64,000 nt of DNA from Corynebacterium falsenii. GTDB lineage: Bacteria > Actinomycetota > Actinomycetes > Mycobacteriales > Mycobacteriaceae. Of the stretch, positions 27,160-36,503 are shown one piece after another (the stretch's first letter is position 1; the number at the start of each line of letters is the position of its first letter). Both the position numbers and the translations under genes were made by a program. The stretch spans positions 186,001 through 250,000 of the forward strand of contig JVKJ01000001.1 in NCBI GenBank assembly GCA_001054945.1, read 5' to 3'. The notes beneath the pieces were generated by a model. It was not told where the DNA came from. It ran no database searches and saw nothing but the letters and a program-made list of their open reading frames with translations.

Positions 27160-29124
27160 ATGGGCCGAGCAACCCCCGCGACCACTGATCACTCTGATTC
27201 TCCCGAGAGCACACGCAAGCAACCCAACTCCACTCCACGAAGCAGCTCTGTGGGGTCTGGCGCGCGGAAAGCCAAAAATGATCCACTAATTTTCTGGGTG
27301 GCCTTGGCTTTTATGCTGGTGTTTATTGCGCTGACCCTGACCTTGGGCCAGCGATTCGCCAATTTTCTCAGCGCGGGAGCTGACTGGGCCCTGACCTACC
27401 TGAATTGGCTGTACATCGGGGGAGTATCGCTAGCTCTCATTTTTTTGATCGTCCTGTTCGTCAGCCGATTCGGCCGGATGCGCTTGGGTGCTGATGGTGA
27501 GCAACCAGAGCATTCCACGCTGAGCTGGTTTGCCATGCTCTTTGCCGGTGGCATGGGGTCGTCGTTGATGTTTTACGGCGTGGCCGAGCCGCTGAATCAC
27601 GCGGTGAACCCGCCTCTGAAAGACCAGGAACCAATGAGCTTGGGCGCGATCAAGGAAGCCATTGGTTTCTCGATGTACCACTTCGGAGTCCATATGTGGC
27701 TCATTTTTGCAGTGCCAGGCCTGGCCCTCGGGTACTTCATCTACAAGCGTCACCTTCCCCCGCGCGTGTCCTCCATATTCGCGCCCGTGATGGGTCGCTG
27801 GGTGTATCGCTGGCCCGGGAAGATCATTGATGCCCTGTCGATCATCGGGACGGTGTTTGGCCTCGCTGTCTCTGTCGGGCTGGGCACCCTGCAGATTAAC
27901 TCTGGTTTGGCACGCCTGTTTGGCGCACCCACGGTTGCCTGGGTGCAGGTGGCCATCATCGCCGTCGTTGTCCTCGCCTCCTCCATGTCGGTCGCAGCGG
28001 GCCTGGAAAAGGGAATCAAGATGCTTTCCAACATGAACATCCTCCTGGCGGTGGTGCTCATGTTGTTCATTTTGGCCACGGGCCCAACTCTGCTGATGCT
28101 GCGCGGCACCATGGACACCGCCTCGTTGTATGCGGAATACCTGCCCAAGATCATGTTCTGGTCAGATTCCTGGAGCGAGAACCCGGGCTGGCAGGGTAAG
28201 TGGACCGTGTTCTATTGGGCGTGGACCATATGCTGGTCGCCCTTCGTCGGAATGTTCCTGGCTCGAATTTCTCGCGGTCGTACGGTGCGCGAATTCATCG
28301 GGGGCGTGCTGTTGCTGCCCGCCGCTTTTTCGGTGTTATGGTTCGCCGTCTTTGGAATGTCCGCCTTGGATATCGAGCGCAAGCAGCCCGGTGTGTTGAG
28401 CAACCCTGCCGTCCGGAACGATGACACTGCCGCCGCGTTGTTTGAGTTCCTCAGTCACTTTCCCTGGGCCGGTGCGGTCAGCGTGCTCGCCCTGGTGGTC
28501 ATTGCCTTCTTCTTTGTGACGTCAATTGACTCGGCAGCCATGATCACGGACATGTTCGCAGCCGGGGAGGAAGATGCCACCCCGACGTACTTCCGGGTTC
28601 TGTGGGCGGTCCTGATTGGCGGTGTGGCAGCCGGCATCTTGGTCATGAGTCCGGATGCTGGCATTGATGCACTGCAGGAAGTGGTCATCATCATCGGTCT
28701 GCCGTTCTTCTTCATCAAATTTGTGATGATGTATTCAATTGTGAAGGGAATGAATGCTGACTATCACGCCCTTCCAGACGTGGAGACCAGGCAGTGGGGA
28801 CGCACCGATAGTGCGGAAAAGCTGGAGCTCCACGAATCGCGGCCAGCACCGGGCTATGACGACGAAGGTAAGCAATTGCCCCGCCTGGAATACGACGAGG
28901 AAGGCAACATCGTCATCCCCGGTAACGTGCACATCCAAGGCAATCTGGGCGTGATTGGAGACGTTGACCACGACCCCGACCCGGTGCCGGAATCGCCGCA
29001 GTACAACAAGAGCGGTGACCTGGTCGATGACGAAGGATGGCTCATAGATGATGAGGGGAATCGCCTGGCGCATCAGCCCGAGGGGGCGGGCCCACACGGC
29101 AGTGAGACCATTCCCAGCGATTAG
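27160..29124 (+). CDS. BCCT family transporter with long C-terminal tail
   Basis: Carries betaine, choline, carnitine or related quaternary amines, driven by sodium or protons. Twelve helices run from residue 45 to 530; WTICWSPFVGMFLARISRGR is the BCCT signature, and GGMGSSLMFYGVAEP corresponds to the GMGIG/GxxxxT cation site of BetP (here GMGSS). The last 125 residues are acidic and Tyr/Gly-rich, with a short NIVIPGNVHIQGNLGVIGDV repeat-like stretch resembling bactofilin beta-helix turns. ATG 27160 is chosen; GTG 27148 is closer to AAGGA. Confidence 0.9.
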   Translation: MGRATPATTDHSDSPESTRKQPNSTPRSSSVGSGARKAKNDPLIFWVALAFMLVFIALTLTLGQRFANFLSAGADWALTYLNWLYIGGVSLALIFLIVLFVSRFGRMRLGADGEQPEHSTLSWFAMLFAGGMGSSLMFYGVAEPLNHAVNPPLKDQEPMSLGAIKEAIGFSMYHFGVHMWLIFAVPGLALGYFIYKRHLPPRVSSIFAPVMGRWVYRWPGKIIDALSIIGTVFGLAVSVGLGTLQINSGLARLFGAPTVAWVQVAIIAVVVLASSMSVAAGLEKGIKMLSNMNILLAVVLMLFILATGPTLLMLRGTMDTASLYAEYLPKIMFWSDSWSENPGWQGKWTVFYWAWTICWSPFVGMFLARISRGRTVREFIGGVLLLPAAFSVLWFAVFGMSALDIERKQPGVLSNPAVRNDDTAAALFEFLSHFPWAGAVSVLALVVIAFFFVTSIDSAAMITDMFAAGEEDATPTYFRVLWAVLIGGVAAGILVMSPDAGIDALQEVVIIIGLPFFFIKFVMMYSIVKGMNADYHALPDVETRQWGRTDSAEKLELHESRPAPGYDDEGKQLPRLEYDEEGNIVIPGNVHIQGNLGVIGDVDHDPDPVPESPQYNKSGDLVDDEGWLIDDEGNRLAHQPEGAGPHGSETIPSD

Positions 29125-29211
29125 ATCAATCCGCTTGATTGTGACCCGAGTTACGCAAAGGCGGGGTAGCATGTGGCCGGAAAGTATATAAATAGCAGTA
29201 GAGGAGTGAAC

Positions 29212-30069
29212 ATGGTACAGCGCGTTGGTGTGGTGGGCGCAGGCCTGATGGGATCGGGAATTGCCGAGGTCGCAGCTAAGGGGGGAAGCGACGTCCTGGT
29301 CTGGGAAATGAAACAGGAAGCCCTGGATGCCGGTCGGGCTCGCATCGAGAAGTCTCTGGCGAAGGCCGTGGAGCGCGGCAAGCTCGAAGCCGCTGACCGT
29401 GATGCCGCACTACAGAGGTTGACCTTTACCACGAAGCTGGAGGACTTCTCCGATCGGGAGCTCGTGATGGAAGCCATTATCGAGAATGAAGACGTGAAGA
29501 AGAGCGTGTTCGCGCAGCTTGACGAGATCGTGGAATCCCCCGAGGCGGCACTGTGCACCAACACGTCTAGCCTGCCCATCCAGACGATCGCATCGGCCAC
29601 CGAAAACCCCGAGCGCATTATCGGCCTGCACTTCTTCAATCCGGTTCCGGTCCTGCCCCTTGTCGAGGTGATTCCTGCTCTGACCACCAGCGAATCCACC
29701 ATTGAGCGCGCGCAGACCTACGCCACGGAGGTCATGGGGAAGACAGCCATCCGCGCCAAGGACCGTTCCGGCTTCATCGTGAACTTCCTCCTGGTGCCCT
29801 ACATGCTCTCCGCCATCCGCATGGTCGAGCAGGGCGTGGCCACTCCAGAGGACATTGATACCGGGATGAAGCTCGGCGCTGCCCACCCCATGGGTCCTCT
29901 GACGCTGGCGGACATGGTCGGCCTTGATACCTGCGCGTTTATTGCCGATGTCATGCACAAGGAGTTCGGCGATCCGGCCTACGCCTGCCCGCCTCTTCTG
30001 CGCCGTATGGTGACGGCAGGCAACGTGGGCAAAAAGTCTGGGAAGGGCTTTTACGACTACAGCAAATAA
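29212..30069 (+). CDS. 3-hydroxybutyryl-CoA dehydrogenase
   Basis: NAD(P)-linked oxidation of 3-hydroxyacyl-CoA, or the reverse reduction of acetoacetyl-CoA. The Rossmann motif GVVGAGLMGSGIAEV is at residues 5-19; GLHFFNPVPVLPLVEV holds the catalytic His, and NTSSLPI and KDRSGFIVN follow in the expected order. The 285-residue length is that of the single-domain bacterial enzyme. GAGGAG at 29201-29206 precedes ATG 29212. The neighbouring genes give no pathway context; fatty-acid or butyrate metabolism is inferred from the family only. Confidence 0.93.
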   Translation: MVQRVGVVGAGLMGSGIAEVAAKGGSDVLVWEMKQEALDAGRARIEKSLAKAVERGKLEAADRDAALQRLTFTTKLEDFSDRELVMEAIIENEDVKKSVFAQLDEIVESPEAALCTNTSSLPIQTIASATENPERIIGLHFFNPVPVLPLVEVIPALTTSESTIERAQTYATEVMGKTAIRAKDRSGFIVNFLLVPYMLSAIRMVEQGVATPEDIDTGMKLGAAHPMGPLTLADMVGLDTCAFIADVMHKEFGDPAYACPPLLRRMVTAGNVGKKSGKGFYDYSK

Positions 30070-30102
30070 ATCCCAGGCGAAGCCAATGTCCACCCTGGGA
30101 TT
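30069..30102 (+). terminator. Hairpin after the hydroxybutyryl-CoA dehydrogenase gene
   Basis: AATCCCAGG (30069-30077) and CCTGGGATT (30094-30102) form a perfect nine-base stem overlapping the last base of the stop codon. It is followed by GGGGCTG rather than T. Confidence 0.55.
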
Positions 30103-30198
30103 GGGGCTGATGGACCGGTGTGGCTGCTCAGCCAGCACACCGGCTGTCACTTCGCGCGTATGGTGGGTGAGTACAACCGACCTAAAGGAGGTACCACA

Positions 30199-30393
30199 AT
30201 GGGTTTTGATGATCTGAAGAACAAGGCACAGGAAGCTACCGGCAAGGCAAAGGAAGCTGCTGGGGACGCCACCAACAACGAGTCTCTGAAGACCGAGGGC
30301 AAGGCTGACCAGGGCTCCGCTGCCATCAAGGACAAGGCCAACGATGTGAAGGAAAAGGCAGCCGGCGCTGTGAACGACGCGCTGGATAAGTAA
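30199..30393 (+). CDS. CsbD family stress protein
   Basis: Small (64-residue), Lys/Ala/Glu-rich, hydrophilic protein; CsbD proteins are induced by general stress, and their biochemical role is unknown. MGFDDLKNKAQEATGKAKEA and GKADQGSAAIKDKANDVKEK are the paired repeats of the family. ATG 30199 has a perfect AAAGGAGG SD at 30184-30191; the longer frame upstream of it is spurious. A convergent terminator follows. Confidence 0.93.
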   Translation: MGFDDLKNKAQEATGKAKEAAGDATNNESLKTEGKADQGSAAIKDKANDVKEKAAGAVNDALDK

Positions 30394-30412
30394 TTTTCCG
30401 GCCCACATGGTC

Positions 30413-30451
30413 GTGGCCCCGGACGCTCTTTAACGGAGCGTCCGGGGCCAC
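30413..30451. terminator. Strong bidirectional hairpin between csbD-like and ABC genes
   Basis: GTGGCCCCGGACGCTC (30413-30428) and GAGCGTCCGGGGCCAC (30436-30451) form a perfect sixteen-base stem with a seven-base loop, in the gap between convergent genes. No T-run lies on the plus side; it is probably a terminator for both transcripts. Confidence 0.75.
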
Positions 30452-30470
30452 ATTCATGCCCGGATGGGGC

Positions 30471-32378
30471 TTAGCCCTCAGTCGGGGATTCCTCCAACTC
30501 TTCGTGAGACCCTGGCGTCTCAAACCCAAACCTGCGCAAGCGCTCCCGATCGGCTTCGGAGGCGGAGCTCGTGAGGCGCAGTAGCTCGGAATAGATACCG
30601 CCGCTGGTGGCGAGTTCGGCCGGAGACCCGACTTCGTCGACGCGACCTTTGTCCAAAGTGACGATCGTATCCACATTGGCAATGGTGGACAGTCGGTGCG
30701 CGATGACCAGGGTGGTGCGGCCCTGCATCAATTCCTCCAACCCGGCCTGCACAACTCGTTCGGCCTTTGTGTCCAGGGCGGAGGTGGCCTCGTCGAGGAC
30801 CAATACTGGGGCATCCTTCAGCATCGCGCGTGCCACCGCGATGCGCTGCTTCTGTCCACCTGAGAGGCGCAGACCGCGCTCGCCGATGAGCGTGTCATAG
30901 CCCTTGTTGAAGCCCATGATGAAGTCGTGTGCGTGTGCGCGTTTAGCGACCGCCTCGACCTCCTCATCGGTGGCATAAGGGCGCGCGTAAGCAATGTTTT
31001 CCCGGACAGTACCGGAGAACAGGGACGGTTCCTGGAACACGACTCCCACGCTGGAGCGTACCTCTGCGCTGCTGAGCCCCGCCTCATCCTGGCCGCACAG
31101 CCGCATCGTGCCCTGGGTGGGCCGATACAGGCCGAGGAGCAGGTTCACCAGGGTGGATTTGCCGCCGCCAGATTCACCCACCAGGGCCACCTTCTGGCCC
31201 TTGTGCGCCGCGAAGCTCACCCCGTGAATGACCATTTCTTCATCGTCATAGCCGAAGGTGACATTGTCGAACTCGAATACAGGTCCGTCAGCCGGGGCCG
31301 ATAGCTGTGGAGTGTCGTTGGCTTCGACATCCTCCGTATCGACCACCATCGCACCACCGGGCCGGGAAGCTTCTATCAACGCGCGGGGAGCCGATTGTTC
31401 TTCCAGCTCTTCCATGGTCTCGAAGTACTCGCGCGATCCGGCAGCGGCCTTCTGGGCGGTGTCCACCATCCAGCTCATCATCATGACCGGCTGCTGGGCC
31501 ATCACCACGAATTGAATCAGCAGTACCATTTCACCGAGGGAGAAGTGGCCGTGCAGGGTGCGCCAGAACAGCATGAGGTAGATGGCGAAAAAGACGAGGT
31601 TCATGCCCGACTGACGAAGGATGTCCATGCCGTGCCAGAAGCGGGACTGGTGCCTGGTCACATTGACGGTCGACTGGAAGTGGCCCTGGAACAGCTGCAG
31701 CTCGCGAAGTTCTGTCACGAAGGACTTCACGACCTTCATCTGGCCGATAACTTCTGCAAACCGGCCCTGGGCAGCATCGATGTGCTCGTTCTTTTCCTTC
31801 TCCCAGACGATCCACTTCTTGCTGGTCAGAGTGGTCAACCACAGGTACAGCGGAAAGACCAGCATCAACAGGATCGCCAGTGGCCAGTAGTACAGTGCTG
31901 AGATCACCAGGATCATGACCAGGGTGATCATCATGGAGAAGAAGTTATTGGCGAAGGACTGCAGGAACTGCGTCAATCCCAGGATCGATCGATCCAGGCG
32001 GGAAATGATCGTTCCCGTTACCTGCGTGTCGTAGTAATTCTGCGGCAGCGCAAGCAGCTTGGCGAAGTACCGGTTCGACAGAATCTGCCGCATCCTGGTC
32101 GCCATCACATCGCCGAAGTAGCCGCCGACGTTGTTGACGATGCTGCCCAGCAGCTTCACTGCCAACAGCGCAACAGCCAATAGCACGACCGCGCGGGAGG
32201 CATCGTCCAGCTTCGACCCGCCCTGCAGGTGAGTCACCACCGTGTCTGTGGCCTGCTTAATCAGGAATGGCGTACCCAGTGTGGTGAGGGCTGTGATGAT
32301 GCTGGTGACAGCGATCAGCGCATAAAACGGCCAAAGTTCTTTGGTGGATTTAATAATTCGCGAAAATGCGGCGAGCAT
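30471..32378 (-). CDS. ABC transporter, fused permease and ATPase
   Basis: Homodimer- or heterodimer-forming exporter of the MsbA/LmrA type. Six helices occupy residues 10-330, then an NBD with GESGGGKST (Walker A), LSGGQKQR (signature), VLVLDEATSAL (Walker B) and a switch His in VIAHRLSTI. The substrate is unknown. I chose ATG 32378 (LAAFSRIIKSTKELWPFYALI follows) rather than the longer frame, which would run through the esterase end. This start lies 29 bases inside the upstream carboxylesterase, so the pair is cotranscribed. Confidence 0.93.
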   Translation of the reverse strand: MLAAFSRIIKSTKELWPFYALIAVTSIITALTTLGTPFLIKQATDTVVTHLQGGSKLDDASRAVVLLAVALLAVKLLGSIVNNVGGYFGDVMATRMRQILSNRYFAKLLALPQNYYDTQVTGTIISRLDRSILGLTQFLQSFANNFFSMMITLVMILVISALYYWPLAILLMLVFPLYLWLTTLTSKKWIVWEKEKNEHIDAAQGRFAEVIGQMKVVKSFVTELRELQLFQGHFQSTVNVTRHQSRFWHGMDILRQSGMNLVFFAIYLMLFWRTLHGHFSLGEMVLLIQFVVMAQQPVMMMSWMVDTAQKAAAGSREYFETMEELEEQSAPRALIEASRPGGAMVVDTEDVEANDTPQLSAPADGPVFEFDNVTFGYDDEEMVIHGVSFAAHKGQKVALVGESGGGKSTLVNLLLGLYRPTQGTMRLCGQDEAGLSSAEVRSSVGVVFQEPSLFSGTVRENIAYARPYATDEEVEAVAKRAHAHDFIMGFNKGYDTLIGERGLRLSGGQKQRIAVARAMLKDAPVLVLDEATSALDTKAERVVQAGLEELMQGRTTLVIAHRLSTIANVDTIVTLDKGRVDEVGSPAELATSGGIYSELLRLTSSASEADRERLRRFGFETPGSHEELEESPTEG

Positions 32379-33951
32379 ATGGGCGAGTATAAGGCCGAGG
32401 GAAGAATCGCCGCACCTCGCCGAGAGGATCCTCCTCGTCCCACTCCAGGCACTCCCCGGAAGACCGTCCACCTCGGAGGGAGAAAACTTTGCTCACCCTA
32501 CGCCCATGAGGATCGTAGGGAGTCCAATTAGGAGCCTTGCCATGGGCGAAGTCCACGATCACGCTGTGGAAACGGTGAGCCACCGGAGTCAACCGCGACA
32601 ACACCTCCGGCGCCACAGCCTTTCCTTGTCCATTGTCGTCCAGCCCGCTCAGCTCAACGCAGTGAAAGGCCAGAGGGAGGTCCGCACAGTGCTGCGCGAG
32701 GATGCGCTCGTCGCGCTCGCCTTCACCACCCGCGAATTCGCAGGCCCAGGTGTCTGGGCTCGAGCTGCGTGCTTCCAGCGCCGCCATTGCCCAGCGCCGG
32801 ATAGCGCTATCGCTCACCGCGCGTCCCATCGGTGCCCCCGGCGGTTCGCGGTCCGCGTAGTTCATCCACTCGCGCCACGTCCCGGCTTCCGGTGCACCAA
32901 TTTTTAGGGACGCCAGCCTCGTCAGCATGTTTCCGGCAACACGCCGAAGAGGATTCCGGTGAGACCTCGCCCGGTCAATCACATGCGCGGGACCCAGGCC
33001 GACGAATTCATCGCGCATGGTGCTCACCAACAGTGGCACCGGCGCCATCTTCTCGGGGTGAAATGGGAACACCCCGACTGCGCAATCACTGGGAAACCGG
33101 CGGGAGAATAGGCGATAGGCGCGATCCACCTTGTCATGGGTCAGCGAACTCACTCGGTCAAAGTTCAACCGACCGCCTAGGAGCAGCTGCGCTGTCCTGC
33201 GCCGATGAGGCCACCCGACCCGGGGGAAGGCGGGCGAAAGAATCACAGCTCGGTGGATCAGGTCGGCAGCGCGGGGATCTGCCAATGTCCACGCGACCAG
33301 CCCGCCACCTGCGGATTGCCCCATGAGCGTCACGTTTTCGGCGTCCCCGCCGAATGCCCCAATGTTCCTGTTGATCCAGCGCAGAGCGAAGAGGATGTCC
33401 TCGGCTCCCCGGAAATAAGGGTGGGTGGTGGCGTCCCCACCCGTGGCGGAGGGGTGATCAGCGGGAACGTCCTCGCCCTCCAGCGGAAGGAATCCATCGA
33501 AGCGGTAGCGGTAATTGACGCTCACCAGTACACACCCGCTGGTGGCGAAAGAATCGCCTCGATACCAGGCAGAATCCCCATGGCTTGATTCGTACCGGCC
33601 TCCGTGGATGAAAATGATCACGGGCAGCCGAGCGGCGGACTTATCGCAGGCAGAACCAGGGGCGGGCGCGGTGATGGACAGCGTGGCGCGGCTGCCCATG
33701 CGGTCCAGGTCGGCATGGAGAACGTCGCGGTGCTCGGGCGCTGGCGCGGGAGGGGAAAAGCGATCGGCGACGGAGATGGGCTCGGCGCGATAGGGGATAG
33801 CCTGCCACCGAGCAATGGACCTATGTGACGAGGACGCGCTGTTGGCGGAACCCGCGGTGGTATAGCCGGTGAGGAAAGATCCTTGGACAGGGCCTTCAGT
33901 GGTGTCAACGATGAGATCGGTGGGGGCGCGAGTCAATCCCAGCTGGGTCAT
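32350..33951 (-). CDS. Type B carboxylesterase/lipase
   Basis: Alpha/beta-hydrolase of the cholinesterase-like group. The oxyanion-hole segment IIFIHGGRYESSHGDSAWY and nucleophile GQSAGGGLVAW are clear, and VSVNYRYRFDGFLP lies between them as usual. The N-terminal TTEGPVQGSFL is the conserved entry motif. The catalytic His is likely in the C-terminal VDFAHGKAP stretch. There is no signal peptide, so it should be cytoplasmic. The substrate is unknown. It overlaps the ABC exporter start, and is divergent from the M3 peptidase across 74 bases. Confidence 0.9.
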   Translation of the reverse strand: MTQLGLTRAPTDLIVDTTEGPVQGSFLTGYTTAGSANSASSSHRSIARWQAIPYRAEPISVADRFSPPAPAPEHRDVLHADLDRMGSRATLSITAPAPGSACDKSAARLPVIIFIHGGRYESSHGDSAWYRGDSFATSGCVLVSVNYRYRFDGFLPLEGEDVPADHPSATGGDATTHPYFRGAEDILFALRWINRNIGAFGGDAENVTLMGQSAGGGLVAWTLADPRAADLIHRAVILSPAFPRVGWPHRRRTAQLLLGGRLNFDRVSSLTHDKVDRAYRLFSRRFPSDCAVGVFPFHPEKMAPVPLLVSTMRDEFVGLGPAHVIDRARSHRNPLRRVAGNMLTRLASLKIGAPEAGTWREWMNYADREPPGAPMGRAVSDSAIRRWAMAALEARSSSPDTWACEFAGGEGERDERILAQHCADLPLAFHCVELSGLDDNGQGKAVAPEVLSRLTPVAHRFHSVIVDFAHGKAPNWTPYDPHGRRVSKVFSLRGGRSSGECLEWDEEDPLGEVRRFFPRPYTRPYARRIFANY

Positions 33952-34011
33952 GAAGGCCGATGTTAATGCGGGAATTGTGGACGCACATCGGATTGATGCC
34001 GGCCGGGTCGT

Positions 34012-34017
34012 TAGAGT
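34012..34017 (+). promoter_or_regulatory. -10 of the M3 peptidase gene (leaderless)
   Basis: TAGAGT ends eight bases before ATG 34026. No SD is present before 34020, 34026 or 34062. The divergent esterase start is only 60 bases away, so the regulatory region is very compact. Confidence 0.5.
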
Positions 34018-34025
34018 GAATGACT

Positions 34026-36167
34026 ATGGAATCACGGCCAGAGACTCTCCAATCCGCAACCATGTTTAACAACCCTTCTGATCTGCCCTACGAGCTACCA
34101 GACTTCGCGGCGGTGGACGTGGACACTCTGGTGCCAGCCGCTCGTATGGGAATGGATGATCACGCGGCTGAACTCGCGGCAATCGCGGACAACCCAGAGG
34201 AGCCGACCTGGGAGAACACTATCGTGGCGCTCGAGGCTTCTGGAGAGACTCTGCAGCGCGTGCTGGCGATCATCTTTAATTACGCCGGGGCGCTGGCAAC
34301 GGAGAAGATTCAGCAGGTGGAGTCCGAAGTGTCTCCGTTGTTGGCAGACCATGTCGGTGCCATGTATTTGAATGAGGACTTGTGGAATCGCGTGCAGTCA
34401 ATGCCGGAGCAGGCCGAGGGTACTGAAGAGGCCGCGGTGCTGCGACGGTGGAGGCGCCGGTTCGTCCGCGGCGGGGCCAACCTGGACCCGGAGCAGCGGG
34501 AAGAACTGAAAAAGCTGGACTCCCGTCTAGCCGAGCTGTCCACGTCCTTCGGCACCCAGCTACTGCGTGAGACCGAAGCCGCAGCCGTGGAGCTGAGCGA
34601 GGACGAGGTGGCAGGACTGTCCGAGGCGACGAAGGCGAGGCTGAAGGCCGACGCGCGCGAGGCGAACAAAGACGGTTACCTGGTGCGGCTCGGCCTCCCT
34701 ACCGTGCAGCCGATCCTGGAGGAACTCAGCAACCCGGAAGCTCGGCGAAAGGTATATCAGGCATCCCTCGGACGAGCAGGGACGGCAAATGACGATGCGA
34801 TCCTGGAGATCATTAGGCTGCGAGCACATCGAGCGGAAATGCTGGGATACAGCAGCCACGCGGATTTCATTGCGGAGGAAGAGACTGCCGGGAGTGTGGA
34901 GGCGGTCGAGGAGCTGTTGAAGACGGTTACTCCCGCCGCGGTGAGCAATGCGCAGGGAGAATATAAACGGCTGGCGGACAAGCAGGCCGTCAGCGACGAG
35001 GCGCAGGAAGGCGGCGTGGAAGCCGCCGATTGGCCGTATTGGGATGCTCAATTGCGCGCCGAAGAACTGGATGTCGATGACGATGAACTGCGCAAGTACT
35101 TCCCACTGTCACGGGTGATGGAGCAAGGCGCGTTCTTCGCTGCCCAGCGCCTCTACGGAATTACCGTGAATCGGCGCGAGGACCTACAGGGCTATCACCC
35201 GGACGTGACAGTGTGGGAAGTGCGGGAGGAAGACCAGCCAGACGGCACGCCGGGTGAAGGGATCGGGTTGATCCTCATGGACATGTTCGCTCGGCCCACC
35301 AAGCGCGGCGGGGCGTGGATGAATAGCTTCGTGGACCAGGCTCGCCTCACCGGGCAGCAGCCCGTCGTGGTCAACGTGCTGAACATCGCAAAGCCACAGG
35401 AAGGGGACGAGGCGCTGCTCAGCCTGGACGAGGTGGCGACAGTCTTCCACGAGTTCGGCCACGCTCTTCACGGCTTGTTGTCGGACGTTGTGTACCCCAG
35501 CGTCTCCGGAACAAATGTGCCTTGCGACTTCGTGGAATTCCCCAGCCAGATCAATGAAAATTGGGCATTGGAGCCTGCGGTGCTGGCGAACTATGCCCGA
35601 CACGTGGACACCGGAGAGCCATTGCCCGCGGAACTTCTCCAGGCCGTGCAGAAGCAAGCTCGCTGGGGGCAAGGTTTCTCCACCACGGAATACGTGGCTG
35701 CGTGCTGGGTAGATCTGGCGTGGCACAAACTTAGCGCGCAAGAAGCCGAGAGTGTGACCTCCGTCGAGGAGTTCGAGGCCGAAGCACTACGTCGCGCCGG
35801 GATTGACCTGGACGGCCTGATTGCCCCGCGCTATCGCTCGGCGTACTTCAACCACATCTTCGCCGGAGGATATTCGGCCGGGTATTGGTCGTACCTGTGG
35901 GCCGAAGTGTTGGACGCCGATGGTTTCCAGGCCTTCGTGGATACGGACGCTGCCGTGGGGACGCCAGATGGTGCCGATGGCGCCACCAGCGAGATCAAGG
36001 ACATTGACGAGGACGATGTCCGATTTGCCGGTGACCGCTTCCGTCGTATGATTCTTTCCCGTGGGGCCAGCATCGATTACGAAGATGCCTTCTGGATGTT
36101 CCGCGGACAGCAGCGAAGCGTGGAGCCGCTGCTGCGCCGTCGCGGACTCGCGGGATCTGGCGCATAG
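34026..36167 (+). CDS. M3 family oligopeptidase (Dcp/OpdA-like)
   Basis: Zinc metallopeptidase degrading short peptides in the cytoplasm. HEFGHALHG carries the two zinc His and the catalytic Glu; the third ligand Glu is in CDFVEFPSQINENW, 25-30 residues later. The 713-residue length and order of the long helical N-terminal half and the C-terminal catalytic half match dipeptidyl carboxypeptidases. The start ATG 34026 is inferred from the -10; 34020 and 34062 are in frame. The two tiny membrane-protein genes follow closely. Confidence 0.93.
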   Translation: MESRPETLQSATMFNNPSDLPYELPDFAAVDVDTLVPAARMGMDDHAAELAAIADNPEEPTWENTIVALEASGETLQRVLAIIFNYAGALATEKIQQVESEVSPLLADHVGAMYLNEDLWNRVQSMPEQAEGTEEAAVLRRWRRRFVRGGANLDPEQREELKKLDSRLAELSTSFGTQLLRETEAAAVELSEDEVAGLSEATKARLKADAREANKDGYLVRLGLPTVQPILEELSNPEARRKVYQASLGRAGTANDDAILEIIRLRAHRAEMLGYSSHADFIAEEETAGSVEAVEELLKTVTPAAVSNAQGEYKRLADKQAVSDEAQEGGVEAADWPYWDAQLRAEELDVDDDELRKYFPLSRVMEQGAFFAAQRLYGITVNRREDLQGYHPDVTVWEVREEDQPDGTPGEGIGLILMDMFARPTKRGGAWMNSFVDQARLTGQQPVVVNVLNIAKPQEGDEALLSLDEVATVFHEFGHALHGLLSDVVYPSVSGTNVPCDFVEFPSQINENWALEPAVLANYARHVDTGEPLPAELLQAVQKQARWGQGFSTTEYVAACWVDLAWHKLSAQEAESVTSVEEFEAEALRRAGIDLDGLIAPRYRSAYFNHIFAGGYSAGYWSYLWAEVLDADGFQAFVDTDAAVGTPDGADGATSEIKDIDEDDVRFAGDRFRRMILSRGASIDYEDAFWMFRGQQRSVEPLLRRRGLAGSGA

Positions 36168-36184
36168 AAGAACGGAGACGTGGC

Positions 36185-36400
36185 ATGGATTGGCTGCTCA
36201 GCGCACCAGTGTGGATACAAACCCCCATCGTCACTGGGGTTCTGCTTCTCATCTGCGCTCCGGTAGCCCGAGCGATGTATGCGTTGTCTACCCGCATCAT
36301 GCCCCTGTCAGACCAGGAAAAGCGCATCTTCTCCGCCACATATCCATCTTGGGACGAGGGCAGGCGCGATGAGGAAGTAAAAGAAGAGGAACTGTCATGA
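36185..36400 (+). CDS. Small membrane protein, 71 residues
   Basis: No family recognised. A hydrophobic segment lies at about residues 11-32 (IQTPIVTGVLLLICAPVARA); the C-terminal half is Glu/Lys-rich and cytoplasmic. A GGAGA sits ten bases before the ATG. It begins 17 bases after the M3 peptidase stop, and its stop overlaps the next tiny gene by four bases (ATGA), so the three genes look like one operon. Confidence 0.65.
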   Translation: MDWLLSAPVWIQTPIVTGVLLLICAPVARAMYALSTRIMPLSDQEKRIFSATYPSWDEGRRDEEVKEEELS

Positions 36401-36480
36401 GGCATTCAAAGGTCCGTCAGGCGCTCATTGCCCTGCTTGTGTTACTCCTCGTCGCATGGTTGCTCACCACGATCTGGTAG
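36397..36480 (+). CDS. Tiny single-helix membrane protein, 27 residues
   Basis: Starts at the ATGA overlap with the preceding gene and encodes a basic N-terminus (MRHSKVRQ) followed by one hydrophobic helix (ALIALLVLLLVAWLLTTIW). GAGGAA lies a few bases upstream of the ATG. It ends 24 bases before the convergent malQ stop. The overlapping start and the clean helix make a real gene more likely than chance, but its shortness keeps this uncertain. Confidence 0.5.
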   Translation: MRHSKVRQALIALLVLLLVAWLLTTIW

Positions 36481-36503
36481 CCCACCCTCGTCATGCCCGA
36501 GAG

